Notes: generated from the sequence alone by a model not told the origin. A stretch of DNA of 64,000 nt from Albimonas sp963977235 (GCF_963977235.1 NZ_CAXBOD010000013.1:31592-95591), one strand, 5' to 3'. Counted from the first letter of the stretch, positions 8,948 to 23,100 are shown. Made by a program: numbers and translations.

Positions 8948-9847
8948 ATGGACCTCACGGCGCTGTTCGGCTGCCTCTCCGTGCCCGCCTGCGCGGTCAC
9001 CCAGGTCTCGACCGGGCTGATCATCGGGATGCTTCTGTTCCTGGTCGCCTCGGGCCTGTCGCTGATCTTCGGGGTGCTGGGGGTGATCAACTTCGCCCAC
9101 GGCGCCTTCTACATGCTGGGCGCGTATTTCGCGCTGGCCGGCTATCAGCTGACCGGCAACTTCGTGGTGGCGATGGCCGCCGGCGCGGGAGGCATGGCGC
9201 TGTTCGGCGCGATCTTCGAGCGGCTGTTCATCTCGCGCATCTACGGGCGCGACGTGCTGATGCAGCTGCTGTTGTGCTACGCCTTCGTGCTGATCCTGGA
9301 CGACATGGTGAAGATCATCTGGGGCGCCGAGTACCAGATGATGGGCATGCCGCAGAGCTTCGCGCTGCCGCCGATGTTCATCGCCGGCGGGCCGGTGCCG
9401 CCCTACTACCTGTTCATGATCTGCGCCTCGGTCACGGTGGGCGCGATCCTGTGGATCGGCATCGCCAAGACCCGCTTCGGCAAGCTGGTGCGCGCGGCCG
9501 CCCACAACCCGCAGATGGTCGGCGCGCTGGGGGTGAACACCTCCGTGCTCTACGCCTCGGTCTTCGGCATCGGCTCGCTGCTGGCGGGGCTGGCGGGCGC
9601 TTTGGCGGCGCCGGTGCGCACGCTGACGCCGGGCATGGGCCTGTCGATCCTGATCGAGAGCTTCATCGTCACGGTGATCGGAGGCATGGGCTCGATCGTG
9701 GGGGCGTTCGTGGCCTCGCTTCTGATCGGGCTGACGCGGTCCTTCGGCTCGATCGGCTTTCCGCTGTTCGTGGACGGAGCGATGTTCGTGATGATGGGCC
9801 TCGTGCTGATCCTGCGCCCCTCGGGCCTGTTCGGACGGCAGGTGTGA
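8948..9847 (+). CDS. livH: Branched-chain amino acid-type ABC permease (LivH)
   Basis: A 299-residue inner-membrane permease of the LivH family with several hydrophobic segments. GLSLIFGVLGVINFAHGAFY near residue 35 is the family hallmark, and FIVTVIGGMGSIVGAF near residue 240 is the C-terminal permease motif. The gene ends just before the LivM homologue. It should form the membrane channel with LivM. About 200 bases separate it from the binding-protein gene. Confidence 0.92.
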   Translation: MDLTALFGCLSVPACAVTQVSTGLIIGMLLFLVASGLSLIFGVLGVINFAHGAFYMLGAYFALAGYQLTGNFVVAMAAGAGGMALFGAIFERLFISRIYGRDVLMQLLLCYAFVLILDDMVKIIWGAEYQMMGMPQSFALPPMFIAGGPVPPYYLFMICASVTVGAILWIGIAKTRFGKLVRAAAHNPQMVGALGVNTSVLYASVFGIGSLLAGLAGALAAPVRTLTPGMGLSILIESFIVTVIGGMGSIVGAFVASLLIGLTRSFGSIGFPLFVDGAMFVMMGLVLILRPSGLFGRQV

Positions 9848-9849
9848 GC

Positions 9850-10845
9850 ATGGGACCGGGCCTGATCCGCGACCTGGGCGTCGGCCTCGTCGCCCTGGTC
9901 GCGCTGCTGCTGATCCCCGGGCTGACCGGATCGGCGGCGCTGAGCGACTTCCTGATCTATGTCGCCGCCTATGGGCTGCTGGCGATGTCGCTGAACCTGC
10001 TGACCGGCTACACCGGCCTCGTCAGCTTCGGGCACGCGGCCTATTTCGCCTCCGGCGCCTACTCCTTCGGGCTGCTGATGCAGTCGGGGACGGTCTCGAT
10101 CCCCGTGGCCTTCGTGCTGGCGGTGGGGTTCTCGGCGCTGACGGCCTTGATCGTCGGCGCGATCTGCGTGCGGCTGAAGGAGATCTACTTCGCCTTCCTC
10201 ACGCTCGCCTTCCAGATGATGTTCCACTCGATCATCCTGACCTGGGTGTCGCTGACCGGCGGCGACCAGGGGCTGATGGGCGGCATCCCGCGGCCGGCGT
10301 TCTGGGGGATCGACCTGACCTCCCCGCGGGCGTTCTACACGTTCTGCATGATCGTCTTCGTGATCTGCATCCTGCTGCTGCGCCAGATCGTCCAGAGCCC
10401 CTTCGGCCACACCCTGCGCATGATCCGCGACAACCCCGACCGCGCGGTGTTCCTGGGCGTGAACGCCTACCGGGCCAAGCTGCTGAGCTTCGTTCTGGCG
10501 GGCTCGGTCGCCTCGGTCGGGGGGGTGCTGCTGGCGCTGTTCGCGTCCGGCGCCTACCCCGAGTTCGCCTACTGGACCATGTCGGGCCAGGCGATCTTCA
10601 TGATCATGCTGGGCGGCAGCCGGGTGTTCCTGGGCCCGCTGCTCGGCGCGGTGCTGCTGCAGGGGCTGAACCACTACGTCACCGGCGTGACCGAGCATCA
10701 CGGTCTGGTGCTGGGCATCGTCATCGTGGTGGCGGTGCTGGGCCTGCGCCGGGGGCTGGCGGACTTCGCCCTCGACTGGCGCGAGGCGCGGCGCGAGCGG
10801 GCCGCCGCCGCCCGCCCCGCCGCCCCATCGGGAGGAAACGCATGA
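9850..10845 (+). CDS. livM: Branched-chain amino acid-type ABC permease (LivM)
   Basis: A 331-residue LivM-type permease. SLNLLTGYTGLVSFGHAAYF near residue 50 is the family motif, and RMIRDNPDRAVFLGVN near residue 195 is the cytoplasmic coupling region. The ATG at 9850 starts two bases after the LivH stop; a GTG at 9844 that overlaps the stop is an alternative. The C-terminal TGA overlaps the ATG of the following SDR, so the operon is tightly coupled. Confidence 0.92.
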   Translation: MGPGLIRDLGVGLVALVALLLIPGLTGSAALSDFLIYVAAYGLLAMSLNLLTGYTGLVSFGHAAYFASGAYSFGLLMQSGTVSIPVAFVLAVGFSALTALIVGAICVRLKEIYFAFLTLAFQMMFHSIILTWVSLTGGDQGLMGGIPRPAFWGIDLTSPRAFYTFCMIVFVICILLLRQIVQSPFGHTLRMIRDNPDRAVFLGVNAYRAKLLSFVLAGSVASVGGVLLALFASGAYPEFAYWTMSGQAIFMIMLGGSRVFLGPLLGAVLLQGLNHYVTGVTEHHGLVLGIVIVVAVLGLRRGLADFALDWREARRERAAAARPAAPSGGNA

Positions 10846-11635
10846 TGGACATGACCGGCCGCGTCGCGGTCGTCACCGGCGGCGCCAGCGGCATCGGCGC
10901 CGCCTGCTGCCAGGCGCTGGCCGAGGCCGGCGCCCGCGTCGCCGTGCTCGACGTGAACCTCGCCGGCGCCGAGATCGTCGCGGCGGGCCTCTCCGGCGAG
11001 GGCCACGTCCCCGCCTTCCTCGACGTGCGCGACGCGGACGCCGTGGAGGCGCTGGCGGCCAAGCTCGACGCGGACATGGGCCCCGCCTCGGCCCTGGTGA
11101 CCTCGGCGGGCGTGCTGCAACTGCCGCAGTCGCCCGAGGATCTGCCGATGTCCGAGTGGGACCGCGTTGTCGCCGTCGACCAGCGCGGCGTCTGGGTCAG
11201 CTGCGTCGCCTGGGGGCGGCGCATGGCCCTGCGCGGCACCGGGGCGATCGTCAACATAGCTTCCATCGCCGGGATGCGCGCCCTGCCGCTGCACGCCTAT
11301 GCGCCGGCCAAGGCCGCAGTGATCTCGATGACCGAGTGCCTGGCGACCGAGTGGGGACGTTCGGGCGTGCGGGTCAACGCGGTCTCGCCGGGCTTCACCC
11401 TGACCCCCGCGCTCGCCGAGCGCTTTGAGAACGGCGAGCGCGACCCCGGCCCGATGCAGGGCATGACCCCGATGGGCCGACTGGTGCGGCCCGAGGAGAT
11501 CGCCTCGGCCGTGACCTTCCTGTGCTCGGACGCGTCCTCGGCGATCAGCGGGGTGACGCTGCCGGTGGACGGCGGCTGGCTCTCGGGCCCGGCCTGGACC
11601 ACCTACGCGCCGTTTCCGCCGGCGAGGGGGAACGC

Positions 11636-11639
<4 letters not shown>
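10842..11639 (+). CDS. SDR family oxidoreductase embedded in the Liv-type operon
   Basis: A 265-residue classical short-chain dehydrogenase. TGGASGIGAA is the cofactor motif, NIASIAG holds the catalytic Ser, and YAPAKAAV the catalytic Tyr-Lys. The C-terminus SDASSAISGVTLPVDGGW is typical. The start overlaps the LivM stop (ATGA) and the stop overlaps the LivG start (ATGA), so it is translated as part of the transporter operon. Its position between permease and ATPase genes suggests that it oxidises or reduces the imported compound soon after uptake; this is inference. Confidence 0.9.
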
Positions 11640-12411
<772 letters not shown>

Positions 12412-12412
<1 letters not shown>

Positions 12413-13164
12413 TGGCCGACGCGGACACCCTGGCCGAGCACGCCCCCGCAACCGCCGCGCCGCTGCTGGAGGTCGAGGGGCTCGACGTCTACTACGGCGC
12501 CAGCCAGATCCTGTTCGGACTGGGGCTCGCGGTCGGCGAGGGGCACACGGTCGCCCTGCTGGGGCGCAACGGGGCGGGCAAGTCCACCACCTTCAAGGCG
12601 ATCGCGGGCATCGCGCCGCCGCGGCGCGGCTCGGTCCGCCTGCGCGGCGCCGAGATGGCCGGCGCCGCGCCCCACCGCATCGCGCGGGCCGGCATCGGCT
12701 ATGTCCCCGAGGACCGGCAGGTGTTCCCCGAGCATTCGGTCGAGGACAACCTCCTGATCGGCGAGAAGAAGGGCCCCGCCGGCAAGACCGACTGGACGCT
12801 GGAGCGGATCTGGGAGGTGTTCCCCCTGCTTGCGGGCATGAAGGGGCGCATGGCCGGCCGCCTTTCGGGCGGCGAGCAGCAGATGCTGACCATCGCCCGC
12901 ACCCTGATGGGCAACCCCGACCTGGTGCTGCTCGACGAGCCGTCCGAGGGGCTGGCCCCGATCATCGTGGCCGAGATCGGCAAGCTGATCGCCACCCTGC
13001 GCGGCATGGGCGTAACCATCCTGATGGCCGAGCAGAACATGCACTTCTGCCTCGCCGTCGCCACCCACGCCGCGGTGATCGACAAGGGCGTGGTGGTCTA
13101 TCGCGACACCATCGCCGGCCTGCGCGCCAACCGGGAGATCACCGACCGCTACCTCTCGATCTGA
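12412..13164 (+). CDS. livF: Branched-chain amino acid-type ABC ATPase (LivF)
   Basis: A 250-residue ATPase. Walker A GRNGAGKST lies near residue 46, VPEDRQVFPEHSVEDNLL (Q-loop region) near 100, signature LSGGEQQM near 147 and Walker B LVLLDEPSEGLAP near 168. It is the last gene of the Liv-type operon. Its 3' end overlaps the 3' end of the convergent regulator gene by 16 bases, and no clear terminator fits between them. Confidence 0.93.
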
Positions 13165-13973
13165 GGCGCGAGGGGCGGGCCCCCGTCCTCGGCCGCGGCG
13201 GCGGGGGGCGGGCCGTCGGGCCAGGCGACCTCGAGCGGGGTGGACCACTCGCGGCAGCGCTGCGCCAGCGGGCCGGGAAAGGGCAGGTCGGTGAACACCC
13301 CCGCCAGGTCGCGCAGCGAGGCGATGCGCACCGGCGCGCTGCGCTGCAGCTTGGTGTGGTCGGCCACCAGCACCGAGCGTCGGGCGAGGCTCACGATCCG
13401 CCGGCTGACGCCGACCTCCTGGGGGTCGTAGTCGAGGATGTCGCCGTCCTCGTCCAGCGCCGAGCAGCCGATCACCGCAAGGTCGACCTTGAAGCGCTCG
13501 ATCGCCTGCAGGGTCATCTCGCCCACCAGCCCGCCGTCGCTGCGCCGCAGGGCGCCGCCGGTCAGCACGATCTCGCAGCTGGGATTGGCGGTCAGGATGT
13601 TGGCCACGTTGATGTTGTTGGTCACCACCAGCAGGTTGCGGTGGGCGAGCAGGGCGCGGGCCACCGCCTCGGCGCTGGTGCCGATGCTCAGGAACAGCGA
13701 GGCGTCCTCGGGGATCGCGCGGGCGCAGAGCGCGGCGATCGCGCCCTTGGCCTCGCCGTTCAGGGCGCGGCGCTGCTCATAGCCGATGTTGCGCACGCTC
13801 GAGGGCAGGATCGCGCCGCCGTGCACCCGGTCGAGGCGGCCGTCGTCGGCGAGTTCGCCCAGGTCGCGCCGGATGGTCTGCACGCTGACGCCCAGCCGCG
13901 CGGCCAGGTCCTCGACCAGCACGCGGCCCTCGCGGCGGGCGATCTCGAGAATCTCGTGGCGGCGGATCGACAG
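13149..13973 (-). CDS. DeoR/GlpR-family transcriptional regulator
   Basis: A DeoR-type repressor of about 274 residues, divergent from the glycerol transporter genes and therefore probably their regulator, sensing a phosphorylated sugar such as glycerol 3-phosphate. The N-terminal RRHEILEIARREGRV and VSVQTIRRDLGELADDGRL form the winged helix; the C-terminal sugar-phosphate domain shows SIGTSAEAVARALL and VADHTKLQR. There is no ATG, GTG or TTG codon near the expected N-terminus. The placed start is a CTG at 13973, five bases after GGGGAGG, giving LSIRRHEIL. An ATG far upstream at 14264 would add about 97 non-family residues and is rejected. Confidence 0.8.
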   Translation of the reverse strand: MSIRRHEILEIARREGRVLVEDLAARLGVSVQTIRRDLGELADDGRLDRVHGGAILPSSVRNIGYEQRRALNGEAKGAIAALCARAIPEDASLFLSIGTSAEAVARALLAHRNLLVVTNNINVANILTANPSCEIVLTGGALRRSDGGLVGEMTLQAIERFKVDLAVIGCSALDEDGDILDYDPQEVGVSRRIVSLARRSVLVADHTKLQRSAPVRIASLRDLAGVFTDLPFPGPLAQRCREWSTPLEVAWPDGPPPAAAAEDGGPPLAPQIER

Positions 13974-14353
13974 GGCGGCCTCCCCGGCAGCGGCGCGCGG
14001 CGCTTTCGCAAGGTTTCGTATGGGGCCGAAGCCGCGCTCGATGCAAGCGCAATGCGCGGTTTGAGCGTGAAACGAGCAATGACGCGCTGCAGCATCGGGC
14101 GGTTCGGCGCAAAAGCGCGCGTTTGCGAAGAGATGCTTTGACTCCCTTTGGCGCGAGATGCTTTCGTCGGCTCTACCGCGGGACAAGGTCCGGGGCGGGC
14201 GCGGAGGGAGGTCCGCGCCCCCCGGCCCCGCGCGCCACGGCGCCTGACAAGGCGCCGCCAACAATGGCGCTCGACAAGGCGCTGCGAACGAAGGCGCCCG
14301 GCGCGGCGCCGCGAAAGACCCGGCCCCAGGCCGGGACGGGGAGGGAAGACCGA
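13974..14353. promoter_or_regulatory. Divergent regulatory region of the glycerol transporter
   Basis: This 380-base gap between the DeoR regulator and the first transporter gene holds no gene. A ten-base direct repeat, GAGATGCTTT, lies at 14130-14139 and 14155-14164, 25 bases apart, and further TTTCG/CGAAA-like words lie nearby (for example around 14010). Such repeated words are what a DeoR-type repressor could bind. No convincing -35/-10 pair was found. Confidence 0.4.
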
Positions 14354-15442
<1,089 letters not shown>

Positions 15443-15455
15443 GGGGGAGGGGAGC

Positions 15456-18240
<2,785 letters not shown>

Positions 18241-18253
18241 GGGAGGGGTTTCA

Positions 18254-18526
18254 ATGGCCTGGATGGCATGGACCTGGCCCACGGCGGCCTTCTTCGCGGT
18301 GATCGCGCTGCTGCTGGTCGTCTTCACGATCCTCGCGCTGCGCTACCCCGAGACGCCGCGCATGGGGGTCCTGCGCATCGAGACGACCCGCGGGGACCGG
18401 CTGTTCATCACGCTGCTGGGCTCGGCCTTCGTCAACCTGGCCTGGCTGGGGCTGGCCGACGCCTCGCAATGGTGGGGGCTGGGGCTGAGCCTCGTGTGGG
18501 CCGCCGCCGTGTTTCGCTGGGTCTGA
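18254..18526 (+). CDS. DUF2160 small membrane protein of the glycerol transporter operon
   Basis: A 90-residue protein with two or three hydrophobic segments, matching the small DUF2160 protein regularly found between the permease and binding-protein genes of glycerol transporter operons. The first segment is FFAVIALLLVVFTILAL, and the C-terminal part WWGLGLSLVWAAAVFRW is also hydrophobic. It starts 13 bases after GlpQ with a GGAGGGG site. The role is unknown; an accessory subunit is likely from the conserved position. Confidence 0.82.
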   Translation: MAWMAWTWPTAAFFAVIALLLVVFTILALRYPETPRMGVLRIETTRGDRLFITLLGSAFVNLAWLGLADASQWWGLGLSLVWAAAVFRWV

Positions 18527-18605
18527 CAGGGACCCGGCCCGCCACGCGCCGGGGCCCCGCGGGGCCCCGCGCCAACCCATCAAAAAGCTCACCAGGGAGG
18601 ACAAC

Positions 18606-20333
18606 ATGAGCTTGATGCTTAGAACCACCACGGCGCTGGCGCTCGCGCTCGCGCTCGGCGCGGGAGGGCCGGCCTTCGCCGACATGGACGCCGCGAAAGC
18701 CTTCCTCGACGCCGAGATCGGCGAGATGTCCACCCTCTCCCGCGAGGAGCAGGAAGCGGAGATGCAGTGGTACGTCGACGCCGCCCAGCCCTTCCAGGGG
18801 ATGGAGATCAAGGTGGTCTCGGAGACGATCACCACCCACGAGTACGAGTCCAAGGTCCTCGCCCCCGCCTTCAGCCGCATCACCGGCATCCAGGTCACCC
18901 ATGACCTGATCGGCGAGGGCGACGTGGTCGAGAAGCTGCAGACCCAGATGCAGTCGGGCGAGAACATCTACGACGCCTATGTCAACGACTCCGACCTCAT
19001 CGGCACCCACTGGCGCTACCAGCAGGCCCGCAGCCTGACCGACTGGATGAAGAACGCGGGCGCGGACGTGACCTCGCCCACGCTCGACCTCGAGGACTTC
19101 ATCGGCGTCCAGTTCACCACCGCCCCGGACGGAGAGCTCTACCAGCTTCCCGACCAGCAGTTCGCGAACCTCTACTGGTTCCGGTATGACTGGTTCAACG
19201 ACGAGAAGAACCAGGCCGACTTCAAGGAGAAATACGGCTACGACCTCGGCGTTCCGGTGAACTGGACGGCCTACGAGGACATCGCCGAGTTCTTCACCGG
19301 CCGGGACCTCAGCCACCTGGGCGTCGACGGCGAAGTCTTCGGCAACATGGACTACGGCAAGAAGGACCCCAGCCTGGGCTGGCGCTACACCGACGCGTGG
19401 CTGTCGATGGCCGGCGTGGGGTCTAAGGGCGAGCCCAACGGCCTGCCGGTGGACGAATGGGGCATCCGGGTGGACGAGAATTCGCGTCCCGTCGGCTCCT
19501 GCGTCGCGCGCGGCGGCGCCACCAACGGCCCGGCCGCCGTCTACGCCGTGACCAAGGCGATCGAGTGGCTGCAGAAGTACTCGCCCCCCGCGGCCGCCGG
19601 CATGACCTTCTCCGAGGCCGGCCCGATCCCCGCGCAGGGCAACGTCGCCCAGCAGATGTTCTGGTACACCGCCTTCACCGCCGACACCGTGAAGCCGGAC
19701 CTGCCCGTGATGAACGAGGACGGCACGCCCAAGTGGCGGATGGCCCCCTCGCCCCACGGCGTCTACTGGGAGGAGGGGACCAAGATCGGCTATCAGGACG
19801 TGGGCTCCTGGACGCTGATGAAGTCGACCCCCGACGACCGCGCCAAGGCGGCCTGGCTCTACGCCCAGTTCGTCACCTCCAAGACCGTGGACGTGAAGAA
19901 GTCCGACGTGGGCCTGACCTTCATCCGCGAGTCGACCATCCAGTCCGACCACTTCTCTGAGCGCGCCGACAAGCTGGGCGGGCTGGTGGAGTTCTACCGC
20001 TCCCCCGCCCGGGTCGCCTGGTCGCCGACGGGCACCAACGTTCCCGACTACCCCAAGCTGGCGCAGCTGTGGTGGCAGAACATCGGCGACGCGATGTCCG
20101 GCGCGAAGTCGGCGCAGGAGGCGCTGGATGCGCTGTGCGAGGCGCAGGAGAAGGTGATGGCCCGGCTCGAGCGCGCCGGCGTGCAGGGCGACATCGGCCC
20201 CAAGCTCAACGAGGAGAAGGACCCTCAGGAGTGGCTGTCGATGGACGGCTCGCCCAAGGCCAAGCTCGAGAACGAGGACGAGGAGCCCAAGACCGTCTCC
20301 TACGATGAGCTGATCAAGTCCTGGTCCAACTGA
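18606..20333 (+). CDS. glpV: Glycerol ABC transporter substrate-binding protein GlpV
   Basis: A 575-residue extracellular solute-binding protein. The first 25 or so residues (TTALALALALGAGGPAFADM) form a signal peptide ending near Ala-Phe-Ala. The remainder is a large type II binding protein of the length expected of the glycerol-binding family, longer than most sugar-binding proteins. A GGGAGGA site precedes the ATG. It is the last gene of the operon; about 80 bases separate it from DUF2160, and a GC-rich hairpin follows it. Confidence 0.88.
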   Translation: MSLMLRTTTALALALALGAGGPAFADMDAAKAFLDAEIGEMSTLSREEQEAEMQWYVDAAQPFQGMEIKVVSETITTHEYESKVLAPAFSRITGIQVTHDLIGEGDVVEKLQTQMQSGENIYDAYVNDSDLIGTHWRYQQARSLTDWMKNAGADVTSPTLDLEDFIGVQFTTAPDGELYQLPDQQFANLYWFRYDWFNDEKNQADFKEKYGYDLGVPVNWTAYEDIAEFFTGRDLSHLGVDGEVFGNMDYGKKDPSLGWRYTDAWLSMAGVGSKGEPNGLPVDEWGIRVDENSRPVGSCVARGGATNGPAAVYAVTKAIEWLQKYSPPAAAGMTFSEAGPIPAQGNVAQQMFWYTAFTADTVKPDLPVMNEDGTPKWRMAPSPHGVYWEEGTKIGYQDVGSWTLMKSTPDDRAKAAWLYAQFVTSKTVDVKKSDVGLTFIRESTIQSDHFSERADKLGGLVEFYRSPARVAWSPTGTNVPDYPKLAQLWWQNIGDAMSGAKSAQEALDALCEAQEKVMARLERAGVQGDIGPKLNEEKDPQEWLSMDGSPKAKLENEDEEPKTVSYDELIKSWSN

Positions 20334-20390
20334 GCGCCGCCGGACGGGGCCGGGGGTTCCCTCTGGCCCCGATCGGATGCGATCCTTCGC

Positions 20391-20424
20391 GCGGCGCGCC
20401 CCCCAGGGGTGCGCCGCGTTCCGT
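20391..20424 (+). terminator. Hairpin after glpV, possible terminator
   Basis: A 12-bp stem (20391-20402 with 20406-20417, one G-T pair) and a three-base loop lie about 60 bases after the glpV stop, followed by GTTCCGTTT. The T-run is weak, so termination is plausible but not certain. Confidence 0.45.
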
Positions 20425-20446
20425 TTCCCCCTCCGGAGCCCCTGCC

Positions 20447-21589
20447 ATGACCCTGCCGCCCTTCGGGTTCGCCGGCCCCGCCGAGATCGTCTTCGGCCGG
20501 GGCCGCGCCGCCGCCGAGGCCGCCCCCCGCATCGCCGCGCTGGGCGCCCGCGTGCTGCTGGTCCGCGGCCGCTCGCCCGCCCGCGCCGCCTGGCTGCGCG
20601 AGGCGCTGGAGGGGCAGGGCTGCGCGGTCGAGGAAATCGCCGGCGAGGGCGAGCCCGAGCTTGCCGCCGTGACCGCGGCCGCAGAGGCCGCCCGCCGCGC
20701 CGAGGTGGTGGTCTCGCTGGGCGGCGGGGCGGTCATCGACCTCGGCAAGGCCGCCGCCGCGCTGGCGACCGCCGACGGCCCGCCGCTGCGCTATCTTGAG
20801 GTGGTGGGCGAGGGCCGTCCCCTGCCGGCCGCGCCGCTCCCGTTCGTCGCGATCCCCACCACCGCCGGCGCCGGGGCCGAGGCCACCCGCAACGCCGTCA
20901 TCGGCGTGCCCGAGCATCGCCGCAAGGTTTCGCTTCGCGACGCGCGGATGCTGCCCCGAATGGCGCTGGTCGACCCCGCGCTGGCGGACGGCTGCCCGTG
21001 GGAGGTGACGCTGGCCTCCGGCCTCGACGCCGTGACGCAGGTGATCGAGCCCTGGATCTGCACGCGCGCCACCCCCTTCACCGATGCGCTCTGCGCGCCG
21101 GCGATTCCGCGCGGCCTCGCCGCCCTGATGCGCCTGTCGCAGGGCGAGGACCCGGGCGCGCGCGACGAGATCGCCTGGGTGGCGCTCTGCGGCGGCCTGG
21201 CGCTGGCGAATTCCGGCCTGGGCGTTGTCCATGGGCTCGCGGGGGTGCTGGGCGGCATGACCGGCGCGGCGCATGGCGCGATCTGCGGGCGGCTCCTGCC
21301 CCACGGGCTCGCGCTGAACGCCTCCCGCGCGCAGGGGGAGCCCGCCCGCCGCATCGCCCGCGTCCAGGCCTGGATCGGCGAGGCGCTGGACGCGCCGCCC
21401 GAAGCCGCCTGCGCGGAGCTCGACCGCTGGAGCCGCGCGCAGGGCCTGCCGGGGCTGGACGGCATGGGCCTGCGCGCGCAGGACCGCCGCCCCGCGGCGG
21501 AGGCCGCGGCCGCCTCCTCCTCGATGAAGGCGAACCCGGTCGCGCTGGACGCCGCGGAACTGGAGGGGATGCTCGCCGCGGCCGCCTGA
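20447..21589 (+). CDS. Iron-type alcohol dehydrogenase family protein
   Basis: A 380-residue member of the iron-dependent alcohol dehydrogenase / maleylacetate reductase family. The cofactor motif GGGAVIDLGKA spans 92-102 and PTTAGAGAEAT follows near 138. Of the four usual metal ligands, Asp194, His262 and His276 are present, but the second position, normally His, is Gln198 in GLDAVTQVIEP. Subfamilies with Gln here exist, but the metal and activity are uncertain. It follows glpV by 113 bases; a role in glycerol use is possible but not shown, because a hairpin separates them. Confidence 0.82.
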   Translation: MTLPPFGFAGPAEIVFGRGRAAAEAAPRIAALGARVLLVRGRSPARAAWLREALEGQGCAVEEIAGEGEPELAAVTAAAEAARRAEVVVSLGGGAVIDLGKAAAALATADGPPLRYLEVVGEGRPLPAAPLPFVAIPTTAGAGAEATRNAVIGVPEHRRKVSLRDARMLPRMALVDPALADGCPWEVTLASGLDAVTQVIEPWICTRATPFTDALCAPAIPRGLAALMRLSQGEDPGARDEIAWVALCGGLALANSGLGVVHGLAGVLGGMTGAAHGAICGRLLPHGLALNASRAQGEPARRIARVQAWIGEALDAPPEAACAELDRWSRAQGLPGLDGMGLRAQDRRPAAEAAAASSSMKANPVALDAAELEGMLAAAA

Positions 21590-21608
21590 GCCCGGGTCCA
21601 ATCGCCCG

Positions 21609-21625
21609 GTCCGGGCGCCCCGATC
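21609..21625. repeat. 17-nt intergenic motif, copy 1
   Basis: GTCCGGGCGCCCCGATC, with a central GGGCGCCC palindrome. Near-identical copies occur at 25411 and 26369, each in the gap before a gene. This copy is 208 bases before the ATP-grasp gene. Confidence 0.55.
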
Positions 21626-21833
21626 CGGGCCTGTGCCGACAGGGGCGGCGTCCTCATATTTTGATCTTTGGCGGGACGCACTACGTCTGCGTCACGATCT
21701 GAACCGCACGCCAGCCGCGCCGGGAACAGCCTCCACCGCATCGCCGGGGCGTCCCGACCCTCCACGACGGCCCTCGCGCCGCCCTGGGGGGCGCATCGGC
21801 GTGCCGCATGAACGACGACGACGGGAGGGTCCC

Positions 21834-23060
21834 ATGGCCGACTACGACCCCGCGAAGGGTTACATCGCCCTTCTGGGCTGGAGCCTGAATGCGATCGACG
21901 CGGTCGATCGCTTCGATCGCCGCTATGTTGTGGTGGCGCCGCCCTGGGCGGAGCCCTACTGCACCGCCAACGACATCCCCTACATCTCCTGGGATTTCGC
22001 GCGCCTCAACGAACGCTCCTGGGAGCTGGCGCAGCGTCTGAAGGAGGAGGGCGTCGACGTCGCCATTCCCCTCTTCGAGGAGACGGTGGAATGGGCCGGC
22101 GCGATCAACGCCGTGCTGCTGGGCAACCCGCGCCTGCTGGGCCAGGCGATGCTGTTCCGCGACAAGTCGCTGATGAAGCGCCGCGCGCAGCTCGGCGGCA
22201 TCCGGGTGGGCGTGTTCGAGGAGGCCGATGACCGCGCCGACGTGATCCGCTTCCTCAAGCGCGTGAACCAGACGCTGCTGAAGCTGGACGGCGACCCCAA
22301 CGACCCGATCCACTTCAAGGCCTTCGACAAGTCCGGCACCGCCGGCCACCGGGTGATCCGCACCCCCGAGGATGTGGACAACATCCCCGACGACGAGTTT
22401 CCCGCCCTGCTCGAGAGCCATCTCGACGGCTGGGAGTTCGCGGTCGAGGCCTGGATCAAGGATCGCAAGATCCAGTTCCTCAACATCTCCGAGTATGTGA
22501 CGCTGGGCTATTCCGTCTTCGTGCCCGCCACGCCGGAGCTGGAGGCCCACCGCGCCCGCATCACCGAGGAGATCGAGAAGCTGATCGAGGCCTTCGACAT
22601 CGACTTCGGCTTCATCCACCCCGAATACTTCCTGACCGCGGACAACAAGCTCTACTTCGGCGAGGTCGCCTACCGCCCCCCGGGCTTCAACGCGCTGGAG
22701 CTGATCGAGCGCGCTTACGGGTTCAGCGGCTACCAGGGCATGGTGGTGATGTTCGATCCCAAGTCCACGCAGGAGGAGATCGACGCCTTCTTCCCCAAGG
22801 AGGTGGTCGACGCCAAGGGCCACGCCGGCTGCTTTGGCGTCTATCCCCGCCGCCGCGTGGTCAGCCGGCTGGAGATCCCGCCCGAGACCGCCAACCATCC
22901 CTATTTCGAGTATCACCAGCTCGCCGAGCCGATGGAGCAGAAAGTCACCAAGCGCACCGCCTTCGGCACGCACTGGGGGCTGGCCTACTTCTTCGGAGAG
23001 GACCCGCACCAGCTGCGCGATCTGCTGAAGGCGCAGGAAGACCTGGACTTTTACGTCTGA
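21834..23060 (+). CDS. ATP-grasp domain protein of unknown substrate
   Basis: A 408-residue ATP-grasp protein, the fold that joins a carboxylate to an amine or thiol through an acyl-phosphate. The N-terminal 100 residues form a pre-ATP-grasp domain (YIALLGWSLNAID; VAIPLFEETVEWAG). Candidate ATP residues are Lys111 in RDKSLMKRR, Lys162 in KAFDKSGTAG, and Glu201/Glu205. Metal-site residues are in EVAYRPPG (277-284). No biotin-carboxylase or carbamoyl-phosphate-synthase partner is nearby. The ATG at 21834 follows GGGAGG. The next gene starts 40 bases later and encodes a papain-like protein, suggesting a make-and-cleave or tailoring pair. The substrate is unknown. Confidence 0.75.
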   Translation: MADYDPAKGYIALLGWSLNAIDAVDRFDRRYVVVAPPWAEPYCTANDIPYISWDFARLNERSWELAQRLKEEGVDVAIPLFEETVEWAGAINAVLLGNPRLLGQAMLFRDKSLMKRRAQLGGIRVGVFEEADDRADVIRFLKRVNQTLLKLDGDPNDPIHFKAFDKSGTAGHRVIRTPEDVDNIPDDEFPALLESHLDGWEFAVEAWIKDRKIQFLNISEYVTLGYSVFVPATPELEAHRARITEEIEKLIEAFDIDFGFIHPEYFLTADNKLYFGEVAYRPPGFNALELIERAYGFSGYQGMVVMFDPKSTQEEIDAFFPKEVVDAKGHAGCFGVYPRRRVVSRLEIPPETANHPYFEYHQLAEPMEQKVTKRTAFGTHWGLAYFFGEDPHQLRDLLKAQEDLDFYV

Positions 23061-23100
23061 GCCGATTGTCGGCGGGCCTCGAAGCAGGCAAGAGGAAGCC

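Noticed and set aside
14123..14353. Longer N-terminus for GlpS starting at 14123
   Set aside because: The additional 77 residues are Arg/Ala/Pro-rich and unlike the family; the ATG at 14354 gives the normal N-terminus.
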